This document shows positions 25,908-34,160 of a DNA stretch of 64,000 nt, piece after piece. Positions within the stretch are counted from its first letter, which is position 1, and every line of letters begins with the position of its first letter. Position numbers and translations under genes: made by a program. Origin of the DNA: Phycisphaera sp. GTDB taxonomy: Bacteria; Planctomycetota; Phycisphaerae; Phycisphaerales; SM1A02. Location of the stretch: assembly GCA_016124975.1 (NCBI GenBank), contig WGMP01000014.1, positions 1-64,000 of the forward strand. Reading direction: 5' to 3'. Below the pieces are notes generated by a model. It made no database searches. It had not been told where the DNA came from and saw only the letters and a program-made list of their open reading frames with translations.

Positions 25908-26711
25908 TCAGCGGCGTCGGCGGATCCCCATGACGCCGCCGAGCGCGAGCAGCGCGACAGAACCGGGAGAGGGAATCAGCTGCGCGTTGAAGTTCTGGCC
26001 GTCGAGGTAGCTCTGTCCCTGAATCGTCCAGTTCGTCAGCCAGTTGTAGCTCGCGAGGTTCGGATCCGTGCCGTACTGCGCGTTCAGGCCGCGCACGGGG
26101 TGGAACCAGATGCCGATCTTCTCGGCGAACGCCACGCCCGTCCACTCGTCGCCCTGGGCGCTTGGGTAGAGCGGCACATGGTTCTGGATGACGCTCGCGT
26201 CCATCTCGAGATAGAAGCGTCGCGTCGTGCCCGAATCGGACGCGTACATCTGCGTGACGGGGCTCGTTCCCGCAGTGTTGAGCGAGCTCCAGATGCGGTC
26301 GGGAGCCTGCACGCCCGTATCGGGCGAGCCGTCCATGTAGCTGCTCGCTCCGTTGATGCCGTTGTAGTTGTAGACCGTGACGCGTGGCATGACGGATGTC
26401 TCGTCGACGATGTTCGACGCGTCGAAATAGATGAGCGCCAGTTCGCCCGCGTGTCCCTTCGGGTTCGGCCCTGGCGAGATCGCGAGCCAGTAGCCCACGG
26501 TCTGCCCGCCGACCGAGGTGTTCATCGTCACATCCCACAGGAAGCGGTTCGTGGTCGGGTTGAACTCGGCGCGGATCGACTGGATGCGGCCTGCGCCTTC
26601 GTTGGTTCCGTGCTGGCCGTGGGTGAAGTCGTAGCGGTAGAACACCTCTGCGTGCGCGGACGCGGAGATGGCGGAAAGCGCCGTGAGCGCAAGGACGGTC
26701 GTGCGGACCAT
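25908..26711 (-). CDS. PEP-CTERM-like exported protein, paralogue of the next gene
   Basis: A 267-residue exported protein with a signal peptide (TTVLALTALSAISASAHA) and a tail of IPSPG, hydrophobic stretch and RRRR. The central domain is clearly related along its whole length to the protein encoded at 27054-27848. Shared blocks are FLWDVT, AISPGPNPKGHAGELA with IYFDA, VYNYNG, APDRI, and IQNHVPLYP with QGDEWTG. It looks like a beta-sandwich surface protein; no function is known to me. AGGAG about ten bases upstream supports the start at 26711. The 342-base spacer behind it holds a 9-bp repeat array and the neighbour's terminator but no gene. Confidence 0.82.
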   Translation of the reverse strand: MVRTTVLALTALSAISASAHAEVFYRYDFTHGQHGTNEGAGRIQSIRAEFNPTTNRFLWDVTMNTSVGGQTVGYWLAISPGPNPKGHAGELALIYFDASNIVDETSVMPRVTVYNYNGINGASSYMDGSPDTGVQAPDRIWSSLNTAGTSPVTQMYASDSGTTRRFYLEMDASVIQNHVPLYPSAQGDEWTGVAFAEKIGIWFHPVRGLNAQYGTDPNLASYNWLTNWTIQGQSYLDGQNFNAQLIPSPGSVALLALGGVMGIRRRR

Positions 26712-26898
26712 GATTCTCTTCTCCTCCTCTTTTGATTGGTTCGTGAAACGAACGGAGAGCCGTTCGGGCGCCGCAGCGGGTGCTCCCGCCGAGGTCGCAG
26801 CCGAACCTACCCCACAATGGGGATGTGGCAAGCCGGCCGCGCGCGTCTTTCCGCACATCACGCGGGCTGTGATTGAATGAGTGATTCTCTCGCGCCAA

Positions 26899-26973
26899 GC
26901 CGTACAGACGCTACAGACGCTACAGACCGCACAAGCCGCATAGGCCGCACAAGCCGCACAGATCGCACAGACC
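26899..26973. repeat. 9-bp degenerate tandem repeat
   Basis: Eight consecutive 9-base units of the form NNCGCACAR (for example ACGCTACAG twice, then GCCGCACAA) lie about 190 bases upstream of the start of the PEP-CTERM gene at 26711. Units differ at two to three positions, so this is an old or selected array rather than a fresh expansion. Confidence 0.8.
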
Positions 26974-26993
26974 GACTCCACACGATTGACAAA

Positions 26994-27020
26994 CGCGGCC
27001 GTCCTCGTCGGACGGCCGCG
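26994..27020 (-). terminator. intrinsic terminator of the second paralogous PEP-CTERM gene
   Basis: An 11-bp perfect stem CGCGGCCGTCC / GGACGGCCGCG with loop TCGTC begins 34 bases after the stop at 27054. On the minus strand it is followed by TTTGTC, a short U-rich run. Confidence 0.75.
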
Positions 27021-27053
27021 TCGTGCGCTTGTTCTGTGGACCGATCCGCGGGG

Positions 27054-27848
27054 TCAGCGGCGCCTGCGTCCGACAAGGCCGACGACGGCGAGCGCCGCGA
27101 GCGATGCAGGAGCGGGAACGAACTGGGTGTTGAGGTTCGAGGTGTCGAGCCAGCCGTGGTTCGCGTAGCTCCAGCCCGTGAGGTAGTTGAAGTTGCCCTG
27201 CGACGGGTCGGTGCCGTAGGTCGCGTTCAGCCCGCCGAAGTGGGAGAACCAGACGCCGATCTTGCTGCCGAAGGCGAGGCCCGTCCAGTCGTCGCCCTGC
27301 GGGTTCGGATAGAGCGGCGTGTGGTTCTGCACGATGCTCGCGTCGAACTCAAGGACGAAGCGGCGCGTGTTGCCCGTGTCGGTGGCGGAGAGCTGCGAGA
27401 TCACGCTCGAGGCGCCCGCATCGAGCGAGCTGAAGATGCGGTCGGGTGCCTGCGTGCCCGCGGCGGGCGAGCCGTCGAACCAGCTCGAGTTCGCGTTGAG
27501 GCCGTTGTAGTTGTAGACGGTGAACTTCGGCGTCACCGTCATGTCGTCGCCGAGGTTCGTGGCGTCGAAGTAGATGATCGCAAGCTCGCCCGCGTGGCCC
27601 TTCGGGTTCGGGCCCGGCGAGACGGCGAGCCAGAAGCCGCGCGTCACCACGCTCGAGACATCGAAGGTGACATCCCAGAGGAAGCGGTTCGAGTCGGCGT
27701 CGAACTCGGCCTTGATGGTGTCGATGCGGCCTGCGGCGGGATTGGTGGGGGCCTGGCCGTAGGCGAAGTTGAACTGGTGGAAGCCTGCGGACGCGCTTCC
27801 CGATGAGGCGAGTGCGAGCAGCACGGCCGCGGTCGATCTCTTCAGCAT
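27054..27848 (-). CDS. PEP-CTERM-like exported protein, tandem paralogue
   Basis: A 264-residue paralogue of the protein encoded just downstream at 25908-26711. The signal peptide (TAAVLLALASSGSASAG) precedes the same domain (FLWDVTFDVS, AVSPGPNPKGHAGELA with IYFDA, VYNYNGLN, APDRI, QNHTPLYP with QGDDWTG), and it ends in VPAPA, a hydrophobic stretch and RRRR. AGGAG seven bases before the ATG at 27848 fixes the start. Each copy has its own terminator, so the pair is probably expressed as separate units that could differ in regulation. Confidence 0.82.
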   Translation of the reverse strand: MLKRSTAAVLLALASSGSASAGFHQFNFAYGQAPTNPAAGRIDTIKAEFDADSNRFLWDVTFDVSSVVTRGFWLAVSPGPNPKGHAGELAIIYFDATNLGDDMTVTPKFTVYNYNGLNANSSWFDGSPAAGTQAPDRIFSSLDAGASSVISQLSATDTGNTRRFVLEFDASIVQNHTPLYPNPQGDDWTGLAFGSKIGVWFSHFGGLNATYGTDPSQGNFNYLTGWSYANHGWLDTSNLNTQFVPAPASLAALAVVGLVGRRRR

Positions 27849-28005
27849 GGATGAACTCCTCGATCGGCGCGCTCGCGCTCGCCCGCCACGCGCGGATGCG
27901 ACGGCGCACGCTGTCCGATCACGGGCGAAGCGCGAGGCAACCCTCGGCCTTGTCAGGAGTTCGATGCGGATTGGCAATTCCTTCGTTCTCGGTCTCGCCC
28001 AGCGG

Positions 28006-28248
28006 TCAGGGCCCGGAGTCCGAGAGGCTCTCGGCCGCGATCCAGGGCCAGCCCTCGAGGGGGTTCGGCTCGGCCGCGATCTCGGCGGAGCCTTCGGAGT
28101 CGTCGCCTGTGGACCCGCCGACGAACGCATCGTCGCGCGATGCGTCGGAGGGCGCGAGGCACAGCGCAAGCAGCGCGATGGCGGCCCAGCGGATGTTGCG
28201 CCAGGCCAGGCTTGGCTTGGCTGCGCGGCGACGGGGAGGGGAACTCAT
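28006..28248 (-). CDS. small exported or membrane-anchored protein, unknown
   Basis: An 80-residue reading frame with strong G/C bias at third codon positions. It has a basic start (SSPPRRRAAKPSLAWRNIR), one hydrophobic segment (WAAIALLALCLA) and an acidic tail (SRDDAFVGGSTGDDSEGSAE, then LEGWPWIAAESL). It has the look of a small secreted or single-span protein. I do not recognise it. It lies between a PEP-CTERM gene and a zinc-ribbon membrane protein on the same strand. No ribosome binding site is evident. Confidence 0.45.
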   Translation of the reverse strand: MSSPPRRRAAKPSLAWRNIRWAAIALLALCLAPSDASRDDAFVGGSTGDDSEGSAEIAAEPNPLEGWPWIAAESLSDSGP

Positions 28249-28387
28249 GAGGCCAACAGTCGAAACTCGCGCCGCGGCGGCAAGCGAATCCCGGTCATGG
28301 CGCCGCACGAGGCGCGACGGTGGGCGGGGCAGATGCGACAACCCGCAAGGGGCGACCGTCGTCGCCCTGGCGCGCGGCTCGGGTGGC

Positions 28388-29002
28388 TCAGGGCAACACC
28401 CATGCGAGCAGTGCGAGAGCGCCGAACAACACGATCATGGCGCACACGATCGTCGCCAGCGCAGAGACCACGAACAGGGTGCCTGCGAGGTAGCCGCAGT
28501 GGCGGATGGACGCGCGGAGCGGATGGCGTCGGGGAAGGACCTGGTCGGTCAGAAGGAACGCGAAGCTCGACGATCGGACGGAAAACTGGGTCGTGAAGAG
28601 GCAGAGTCCGAACATGGCGATCCACCAGATCAGCGTGTCGAGGACCCTCAGCGGATGGAAGTCGTGCACAAGAAGCACGCCGACGCAGAACGCGGGCACA
28701 AGCAGGGGCCGGGCGAGGTAGACGGCCATGGTCTTGATGGACGGAGTCTCAAGCAGGCGATGCGACGACCTCTCGTTGTACGGCGTGCCGCATTCGGGAC
28801 AGATGCCGGGCGTCGGCAGGCCCGCGACCGTGAATCCGCAGAGATCGCAGCAGGGCGCGGCGCGCGGCAGCAGGAAGGGCGGGCGCTTGTACAGCGTGAT
28901 GCGGATCTCGTCGGGAGCGTGCAGGGGAAGGCTCGCGTGTTCAGCGTCGCGCTGCGCCGCGTCGGAGGGCTCTGCCGATGGATGATCGGTGGTGTCGGTC
29001 AT
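28388..29002 (-). CDS. zinc-ribbon membrane protein, unknown function
   Basis: A protein of 204 residues from the ATG at 29002. A zinc ribbon near residues 51-72 (CDLCGFTVAGLPTPG with CPECG) is followed by a short linker and about four membrane segments (VYLARPLLVPAFCVGVLLV, LIWWIAMFGLCLF, GYLAGTLFVVSALATIVCAM, LFGALALLAWVLP). The layout matches the protein at 30867-31391, so the two are probably members of one family. An in-frame ATG at 29110 would add 36 residues including a MADP repeat. The cysteines suggest metal binding on the cytoplasmic side; the role is unknown. Confidence 0.7.
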   Translation of the reverse strand: MTDTTDHPSAEPSDAAQRDAEHASLPLHAPDEIRITLYKRPPFLLPRAAPCCDLCGFTVAGLPTPGICPECGTPYNERSSHRLLETPSIKTMAVYLARPLLVPAFCVGVLLVHDFHPLRVLDTLIWWIAMFGLCLFTTQFSVRSSSFAFLLTDQVLPRRHPLRASIRHCGYLAGTLFVVSALATIVCAMIVLFGALALLAWVLP

Positions 29003-29143
29003 GCGCTGACGGCGGTGGCCATCGGCGGGCGGCGCACCCGACGGCTTGAGGATTTCTGCCGTGTTCTCTGCGGTGCTCTCCGCCATGGGGTCCGCCATGG
29101 GGTCCGCCATGCACCGAGAGATCCGTTCTGTGTAGAAAAGGGC

Positions 29144-29172
29144 TTGACAGGGGGGAGGGAATGGGCGAATAT
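29144..29172 (+). promoter_or_regulatory. candidate sigma-70-type promoter of the Cys-rich gene
   Basis: A consensus -35 element TTGACA (29144-29149) is followed after 17 bases by GAATAT (29167-29172), a partial -10 match. The start codon of the next gene lies about 20 bases downstream. Such a clear -35 is unusual in this very GC-rich window. Confidence 0.45.
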
Positions 29173-29192
29173 CGTTGATATACGGAGGAAAA

Positions 29193-29627
29193 ATGCTCAG
29201 AAACTCGCTCGGATTTTGCGTGATCGGATTGGGTGGCGTCGTTGCTGGTGAGTCCGTCCTGCTTGCACAGGTCGTTCCTGACTGCTTCGACTGCACGCGG
29301 ACGGACCTCGTCAAGACCTGTAACGGCGGCGCTTTCGACTGGTGTGATCAGAGTGTCGTCGTGGGTGACGATTGCCTTGAAATCTGCGCAGACGCATGCT
29401 CGCCGGTGGTCGTTCGCTGGTGCCCAGAGCGCGTGAGCGGGGATGATGCGCGCGAGATTCCAAGCTGCGCTGATTGGGGTTCCACGCAGTTGTTCGCATT
29501 ATGTCTCCTGCGTGACCCGGAGTATCCGTGCTCCTGCGACTTCAACGACCCCAACGCTGTTCTCGCACTCTATCCTTGCGCCCTCGCCGTTCCACTGAGG
29601 AGCGTTCGGTCCTGTCAATACCAGTGA
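29193..29627 (+). CDS. Cys-rich secreted protein, unknown function
   Basis: A 144-residue protein with an N-terminal hydrophobic signal (LGFCVIGLGGVVAGESVLLAQ) and a mature part very rich in cysteine (CFDCTRTDLVKTC, WCDQ, CLEICADAC, WCPER, CADW, CLLRDPEYPCSCDF, YPCA, SCQYQ). These probably form disulfides outside the cytoplasm. I recognise no family. Codon use is looser than in neighbours, with many A/T-ending codons, and the surrounding DNA is less GC-rich, so the gene may be a recent arrival. GGAGG four bases before the ATG at 29193 is an excellent ribosome binding site. Confidence 0.7.
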   Translation: MLRNSLGFCVIGLGGVVAGESVLLAQVVPDCFDCTRTDLVKTCNGGAFDWCDQSVVVGDDCLEICADACSPVVVRWCPERVSGDDAREIPSCADWGSTQLFALCLLRDPEYPCSCDFNDPNAVLALYPCALAVPLRSVRSCQYQ

Positions 29628-29760
29628 TGGAAGCCTTCTCGGCTTGTCAGACAGCGCCTTGCGCAACGGAGGACCCTGAACCGAGGCGGACACCTGTGAA
29701 TCGGCCGTGCAGCCCGCGCGGCGGGGACTGTCCGCGAGAACTCTTACTGAAGGGAAAGTC

Positions 29761-30735
29761 ATGTCATGGAATACAGATAGAGGATCGATCGAGACAGTAT
29801 GTCCGAACCACTGCGCGCGTCGCCGAGCCCGATTGGCGCTGGTGGCCTCGGTGGCCTCGATGGTCGCGTGGGTCGGAGGCCTTGCCGCTCTCACGGAGGC
29901 AGTGCACGCGATGGACGACGGGCCGAGGTCTCGTGAGGAGATCGTGGAGCGTGTCCGCGGCGGCAGGGCGGCGATGCCCGCGTTCCATCTGACGGCCACG
30001 GTCGCCACGCAGCGCATGGGTGCGAACGGGGATGCATCCTCCCCTGCGCAGGTCGTCGAGCGCACGCGTGAAGAGACGGTCCTCTGCGAGCCGAAGGTCG
30101 CCGCGCGGATCGAGCGTTCGGTCGACGGAGATCGGCAGGTCGTGGCGAGCGACGGCGCGCGGCACCTTCGCTACGCGATCCTGCGGGGGCTTGGCGATGG
30201 GCCCGACGAGGTGGGGGGCTCGACCTCTCGCGATGCGAAGGCGCTCAAGGTCCAGAACGAGCGCTCGATGGCGGATCTCCTCATGAACTGGCCTCTCATG
30301 GACGAGGTGCTGGCGCGCGCGGATGGCGTCGAGCCGACGAACGGCCTGGTGGCGTGGCTCTCGCAGCCCGAGGTCGTGATCGACGCCGCGCCCGTCGTCA
30401 TCGACGGCGTCTCCTGCGTCCGCGCGGTCCGCGGTTCCGCCGATGGCCGCTCGCGCGTCGAGTATGTGCTTGACCCGAGCGCGGGATGGCTTCCGCGGCG
30501 CCATCAGGTCTTCTCGGGCGACGCGCTTGTCTTGTCACGCGAGGTGCATGAATTCCACGCCATCGGCTCGGGCGCGTTCCTGCCCGTGCGAGCGACGGAG
30601 CGCAACATCAGCCAGGGCGTCACCGTCGAGTTCGAGGTGAAGCGCGACGCAGAGGGCAACTACCGTGCGGGAATCCTCGCGGACGCCACCACGATCGCAG
30701 CGGCGCCTGCGGGCGCGGTTCTGGCCGAGGAGTGA
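29761..30735 (+). CDS. exported protein of unknown function, possibly LolA-fold
   Basis: A 324-residue protein with an unusually long basic N-terminus before the hydrophobic segment (LALVASVASMVAWVGGLAAL). The mature part starts SREEIVERVRGGRAAMPAFHLTA and continues as alternating strands ending VLSREVHEFHAIGSGAFLPV and VTVEFEVKRDAEGNYRAG. This order is reminiscent of LolA/outer-membrane-lipoprotein-sorting folds that bind lipid, but no diagnostic motif is seen, so this is only a suggestion. The first 30 bases share the lower GC of the upstream gene. The ATG at 29761 is preceded by AAGGGAAAG. Confidence 0.65.
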   Translation: MSWNTDRGSIETVCPNHCARRRARLALVASVASMVAWVGGLAALTEAVHAMDDGPRSREEIVERVRGGRAAMPAFHLTATVATQRMGANGDASSPAQVVERTREETVLCEPKVAARIERSVDGDRQVVASDGARHLRYAILRGLGDGPDEVGGSTSRDAKALKVQNERSMADLLMNWPLMDEVLARADGVEPTNGLVAWLSQPEVVIDAAPVVIDGVSCVRAVRGSADGRSRVEYVLDPSAGWLPRRHQVFSGDALVLSREVHEFHAIGSGAFLPVRATERNISQGVTVEFEVKRDAEGNYRAGILADATTIAAAPAGAVLAEE

Positions 30736-30768
30736 CTCGGCCCGCGCGGCATGACTGCGATTGAACCT

Positions 30769-30803
30769 CGACGACCCGGGCGCGCCCAGCGCCCGGGTCG
30801 TCG
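30769..30803. terminator. bidirectional terminator hairpin
   Basis: A perfect 15-bp stem (CGACGACCCGGGCGC and complement) with loop GCCCA sits between convergent genes ending at 30735 and 30867. It is the most stable hairpin in this part of the window. Confidence 0.75.
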
Positions 30804-30866
30804 GCTTCTGCGGGCGACACAGCCTGCGACGAGGGATGCATCCGGCCGCGATCCAGCGATCAGCGA

Positions 30867-31391
30867 TCAGCGCCCAGCGCCCAAGGACCCAGCGATCAGC
30901 AGCACGAGCATCGCGACCAAGAGCGCGAACCCGACCGCGAGGCTGATGACGCCGACGATGGCCGCAAGCCCCGAGCCGAGGCAGCCGAGGATGCGGTGCG
31001 AAGGGAGTTCGGTCGTGCTCCTGCTTCCGCCGAGCGCAAGGGCCTCGATGAGGTTGATCGCGCGCCACGAGGCCCACGCGAAGGCGCAGCAGGCCGCGAA
31101 GGCGGGAACGAGCGCGACGGTGTCGATGAGGCTCGGCGCTGAGCCGAGCGTGAGCGCGCACGCGAGGCACGCCGCCGCCGCGACGGCGAGCGGCAGGGCG
31201 AGATGCAGCGCGATCCGTGCCGCGCTCGGCGGCTGCGAGCGGTAGACCGAGTCCGGCTCGTATGCAGAGCCGCACTCGGGGCAGGTGCCTTGCGGAGGCA
31301 AGCCCTCCAGGAGGAACCTGCACGCCGGGCACGCGGCGCCGCCCGAGCGCGCGAAGAGGGGATGGTGGACGCGCTCGTCGGCCATTGACAT
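30867..31391 (-). CDS. zinc-ribbon membrane protein, second family member
   Basis: A 174-residue protein with a zinc ribbon near the N-terminus (CPACRFLLEGLPPQG with CPECG), then Tyr-rich linker and about four membrane segments (IALHLALPLAVAAAACLACA and others). The pattern Cys-x2-Cys, GLP, G-x-CPECG followed by membrane helices is shared with the protein at 28388-29002. Alternative start codons lie at 31391 and 31385; the first has AGAGTGG directly upstream. The gene's 3' end overlaps a short repeated stretch (CAGCGATCAGCGATCAGCG). Function unknown. Confidence 0.7.
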   Translation of the reverse strand: MSMADERVHHPLFARSGGAACPACRFLLEGLPPQGTCPECGSAYEPDSVYRSQPPSAARIALHLALPLAVAAAACLACALTLGSAPSLIDTVALVPAFAACCAFAWASWRAINLIEALALGGSRSTTELPSHRILGCLGSGLAAIVGVISLAVGFALLVAMLVLLIAGSLGAGR

Positions 31392-31417
31392 CCACTCTAC
31401 CGCGCGGCGCGTCGCGA

Positions 31418-32542
31418 TCAGGCGCGTGCCGCGCGCGGATAGTCGTTGTAGCCGCGCGCGTCGTCGCCGTAGAAGGTGGTGTCGTCCCACGGGGCGAGCG
31501 CATCGCCTGCGGCGAGGCGCTCGGGAAGATCGGGGTTCGAGATCGCGAGCTTTCCGAAGGCGATCGCATCGCCGAGGCCCGCGTCGAGGTCGGCTTGCGC
31601 CGCGGCGACATCGGCGCCGTAGCCGTTCAGGACGACCGCGCCCGCGAAGCGCTCCTTCATCTCGCGGCAGAGGCGGTCGGTGAAGGGGCCCTTCCATCCG
31701 TCCTTCGGCCAGTAGTGGTTGAAGAGGTGGAGGTAGGACAGGCGGCGCTTGCCGAGCTCCTCTGCGACGCGGCGCATGCACTCCTCGTCGTCGGGTGAAG
31801 CGGGAAGGTCGTTCGCGCTTCCCATCGGCGAGAGCCGCACGCCGACGCGCGCGTATCCGAATGCGGCCGCCGTTGCGTCGACGACCTCGAGCAGAAGCCG
31901 CATGCGGTTGTCGATGGCGCCGAAGCCCTGGCCGCCCCAGGCGTCGGTGCGGGTGTTGAGGCTTCCCGAGAGGAACTGGTTGATGAGGTAGGAATTCGCG
32001 GCGTGGACCTCGACGCCGTCGAAGCCCGCGCGCTTCGCGCAGCGGGCGGCGTGGGCGAAGTCCTCGACGACGCGCGGCATCTCGGCGGTCTCGAGCGCGC
32101 GCGGCATGCTCGCCTCGACGCGCTCGCGGCGGCCGTCCTCGTGTCGGATGCTGACATAGCCCTTCGACTTCTCAGCGACGCACGAGACGGGCGGCTGGCC
32201 GTTCGGCTGGTGCGCGACATGGCTCACGCGGCCGACATGCCAGAGCTGGAGAAAGATGCGCCCGCCCGCCGCGTGCACGCGGTCTGTGACAAGCCTCCAG
32301 CCCGCGACCTGTTCGTCGGAGTAGATCCCGGGCGTGTTCGGATAGCCCTTTCCTTCGGGCGAGATCTGCGTGGCCTCGCTGATGAGGAGGCCGAACGAGG
32401 CGCGCTGCGCGTAGTGCTCGGCCTGCAGTTCGCCAGGGACATCGCCCGGCGCCTTCGCGCGCTGGCGGGTGAGGGGCGCCATGAAGACGCGGTTCGGGCA
32501 GTCGAGGTCGCGGAGCGTGATCGAGTCGAGGAGGGCGGGCAT
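31418..32542 (-). CDS. old yellow enzyme family ene-reductase
   Basis: A 374-residue FMN enzyme of the OYE/NemA family, which reduces activated C=C bonds, nitro groups or nitrate esters with NADPH. Characteristic blocks are NRVFMAPLTRQRA, QLWHVGRVSH, FDGVEVHAANSYLINQFLSG (the HxxN substrate pair) and VGVRLSPMG. Length is normal for the family. The start at 32542 gives the expected N-terminus (LLDSITLRDLDCPNRVFMAP). It is divergent from the efflux operon and may help detoxify electrophiles. Confidence 0.9.
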   Translation of the reverse strand: MPALLDSITLRDLDCPNRVFMAPLTRQRAKAPGDVPGELQAEHYAQRASFGLLISEATQISPEGKGYPNTPGIYSDEQVAGWRLVTDRVHAAGGRIFLQLWHVGRVSHVAHQPNGQPPVSCVAEKSKGYVSIRHEDGRRERVEASMPRALETAEMPRVVEDFAHAARCAKRAGFDGVEVHAANSYLINQFLSGSLNTRTDAWGGQGFGAIDNRMRLLLEVVDATAAAFGYARVGVRLSPMGSANDLPASPDDEECMRRVAEELGKRRLSYLHLFNHYWPKDGWKGPFTDRLCREMKERFAGAVVLNGYGADVAAAQADLDAGLGDAIAFGKLAISNPDLPERLAAGDALAPWDDTTFYGDDARGYNDYPRAARA

Positions 32543-32633
32543 GGGAGGTCGGGATTCGTAACCGAATCCGCATGGATGCGCAGCGGCGGCGGAGCGACCG
32601 CAGAAGGTGGTGGAAGTTTCGTACGATGCGTCG

Positions 32634-34160
32634 ATGTCCCGACTGAGGCATCGCGATCGATGGCTGCGCGCGGCGGCACCCGCCGTGGTCGCTTCGCTTG
32701 TCCTGTGGGCGCCTTCGTGCATGGTCGGGCCCGATGCGGCGCCCGAGGTCGATGCGCCTCGGCCCGAGGCCGTTCCCGCGCCCGCGCGCGAGGGCGTTTC
32801 GGCGGACCAGCCCGTCGCGCCTCGCTGGTGGGAGTTGGTCGACGACCCGACGCTGCATGCGCTGATCGCGCGCGCGGAGGAGCGGAACACCTCGCTCGAG
32901 GCTGCGCTCGGCGCGGTGCGCGCCGCGTATGCGGGCGTCGGCGTGAGCGAGTCGCAGCTCTGGCCCACGGTCGGCTTCGGTGCCCAGTATGCGCGCACGC
33001 TGACGAACATCGCGCAGCTGGCGGCCGACGGGGTGCGGAGCGAGCCCTACAACATGTATGCCTACGGAATCGGCATGCCGTCGTGGGAGATCGACCTCTG
33101 GGGGTCGGTGAAGCGGCAGGTCGAGGTCGCGAAGGCCGACGCAGCGAAGCAGGTCGAGCTGATGCGCGACGCGCTCGTCTCGGTGCGCGCGCAGGTGGGC
33201 GCCGTGTATGGCCAGCTGCGCACGCTCGAGGAGCGGCGCGCGGTGCTCGCGCGCAGCGTCGAGGTCTATGCGTCGATCCGCGACACCGTCAAGGCGCGTT
33301 ACGACGCGGGCGTGGTGACGGGGCTCGACCTCGCGCGCGTCGAGGCGCAGCTTGACGCAGCGCGCGCGCAGCTGCCGCAGGTCGACGCCGGAATCGCGGG
33401 CACCTTGGCGCAGCTCGCCGTCTTGTGCGGCGCGGAGCCTGCGGAGATCGCCGGGCTCGTCGCCGCGCGCGACGCGGAGGCCGTTGCGCGCGCGATTCCC
33501 GAAGTCCCCGATGTCGTCGGCGTCGGTCTTCCCGCCGATCTCATCGAGCGCCGCCCCGATGTGCGTGCCGCGCGCGAGGAGCTGCGCGCGGCCACCGAGC
33601 GCATCGGCATCGCGCAGGCCGCGAAGCTGCCGTCGATCAGCATCTCGGGCAACTTCTACATCGCCGCGAACACCTTCTCGGGGCTCGGCGACCTCGCCAA
33701 CAAGGCCTACACGATCGGCCCCGCGATCTGGTGGCCGATCTTCGAGGGCGGGCGGCTCGATGCGCAGGCCGCGCAGCAGAAGGCGCTCGCGGAGGCCGCG
33801 CTTGCGCGCTATCGCGGCGCCGTGCTCGAGGCGATCGCTGATCTCTCGGCGTCGACTGGCGACTTCGTCGAGTCGCGCGAGGGCGTGCGCCTCGCAGGCA
33901 CCGCGCGCGCGAGCGCCCGCCGCGCGCGCGAGCTTGCGGAGAAGCAGTTCGACGCGGGCGTGACCGACATCACGGTCCTTCTCGACGTGCGCAGGCAGGA
34001 GCTCGACGCCGAGCGCGCCGAGGTCGAGGCGCGCGGCATCGTGCTCCAGTCGTTCGTCTCGCTCTGCCGCTCGCTCGGAGGCGGATGGAGCGACGAGGAC
34101 CTCGACCGCGCGGCCGCGAAGGACGCGGAACCCGTCATCTCGTTGGAGTCACGCGAATGA
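32634..34160 (+). CDS. RND efflux outer-membrane lipoprotein (NodT/OprM family)
   Basis: A 508-residue outer-membrane factor. After the signal segment (AAPAVVASLVLWAPSC) a lipid-attachment Cys leads into CMVGPDA, the usual start of mature NodT-type proteins. Long helical repeats typical of the TolC-like periplasmic tunnel follow (ALIARAEERNTSLEAALGAV, LIERRPDVRAAREELRAATE, FDAGVTDITVLLDVRRQEL). It would form the exit duct for the adaptor and pump encoded next. Its stop overlaps the adaptor's start codon (ATGA). Here the outer-membrane gene comes first in the operon, whereas it is often last. Confidence 0.9.
   Translation: MSRLRHRDRWLRAAAPAVVASLVLWAPSCMVGPDAAPEVDAPRPEAVPAPAREGVSADQPVAPRWWELVDDPTLHALIARAEERNTSLEAALGAVRAAYAGVGVSESQLWPTVGFGAQYARTLTNIAQLAADGVRSEPYNMYAYGIGMPSWEIDLWGSVKRQVEVAKADAAKQVELMRDALVSVRAQVGAVYGQLRTLEERRAVLARSVEVYASIRDTVKARYDAGVVTGLDLARVEAQLDAARAQLPQVDAGIAGTLAQLAVLCGAEPAEIAGLVAARDAEAVARAIPEVPDVVGVGLPADLIERRPDVRAAREELRAATERIGIAQAAKLPSISISGNFYIAANTFSGLGDLANKAYTIGPAIWWPIFEGGRLDAQAAQQKALAEAALARYRGAVLEAIADLSASTGDFVESREGVRLAGTARASARRARELAEKQFDAGVTDITVLLDVRRQELDAERAEVEARGIVLQSFVSLCRSLGGGWSDEDLDRAAAKDAEPVISLESRE

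Noticed and set aside
26986-26993. ATTGACAA as a promoter -35 element
   Set aside because: It lies at the foot of the terminator hairpin, and no plus-strand gene lies downstream.
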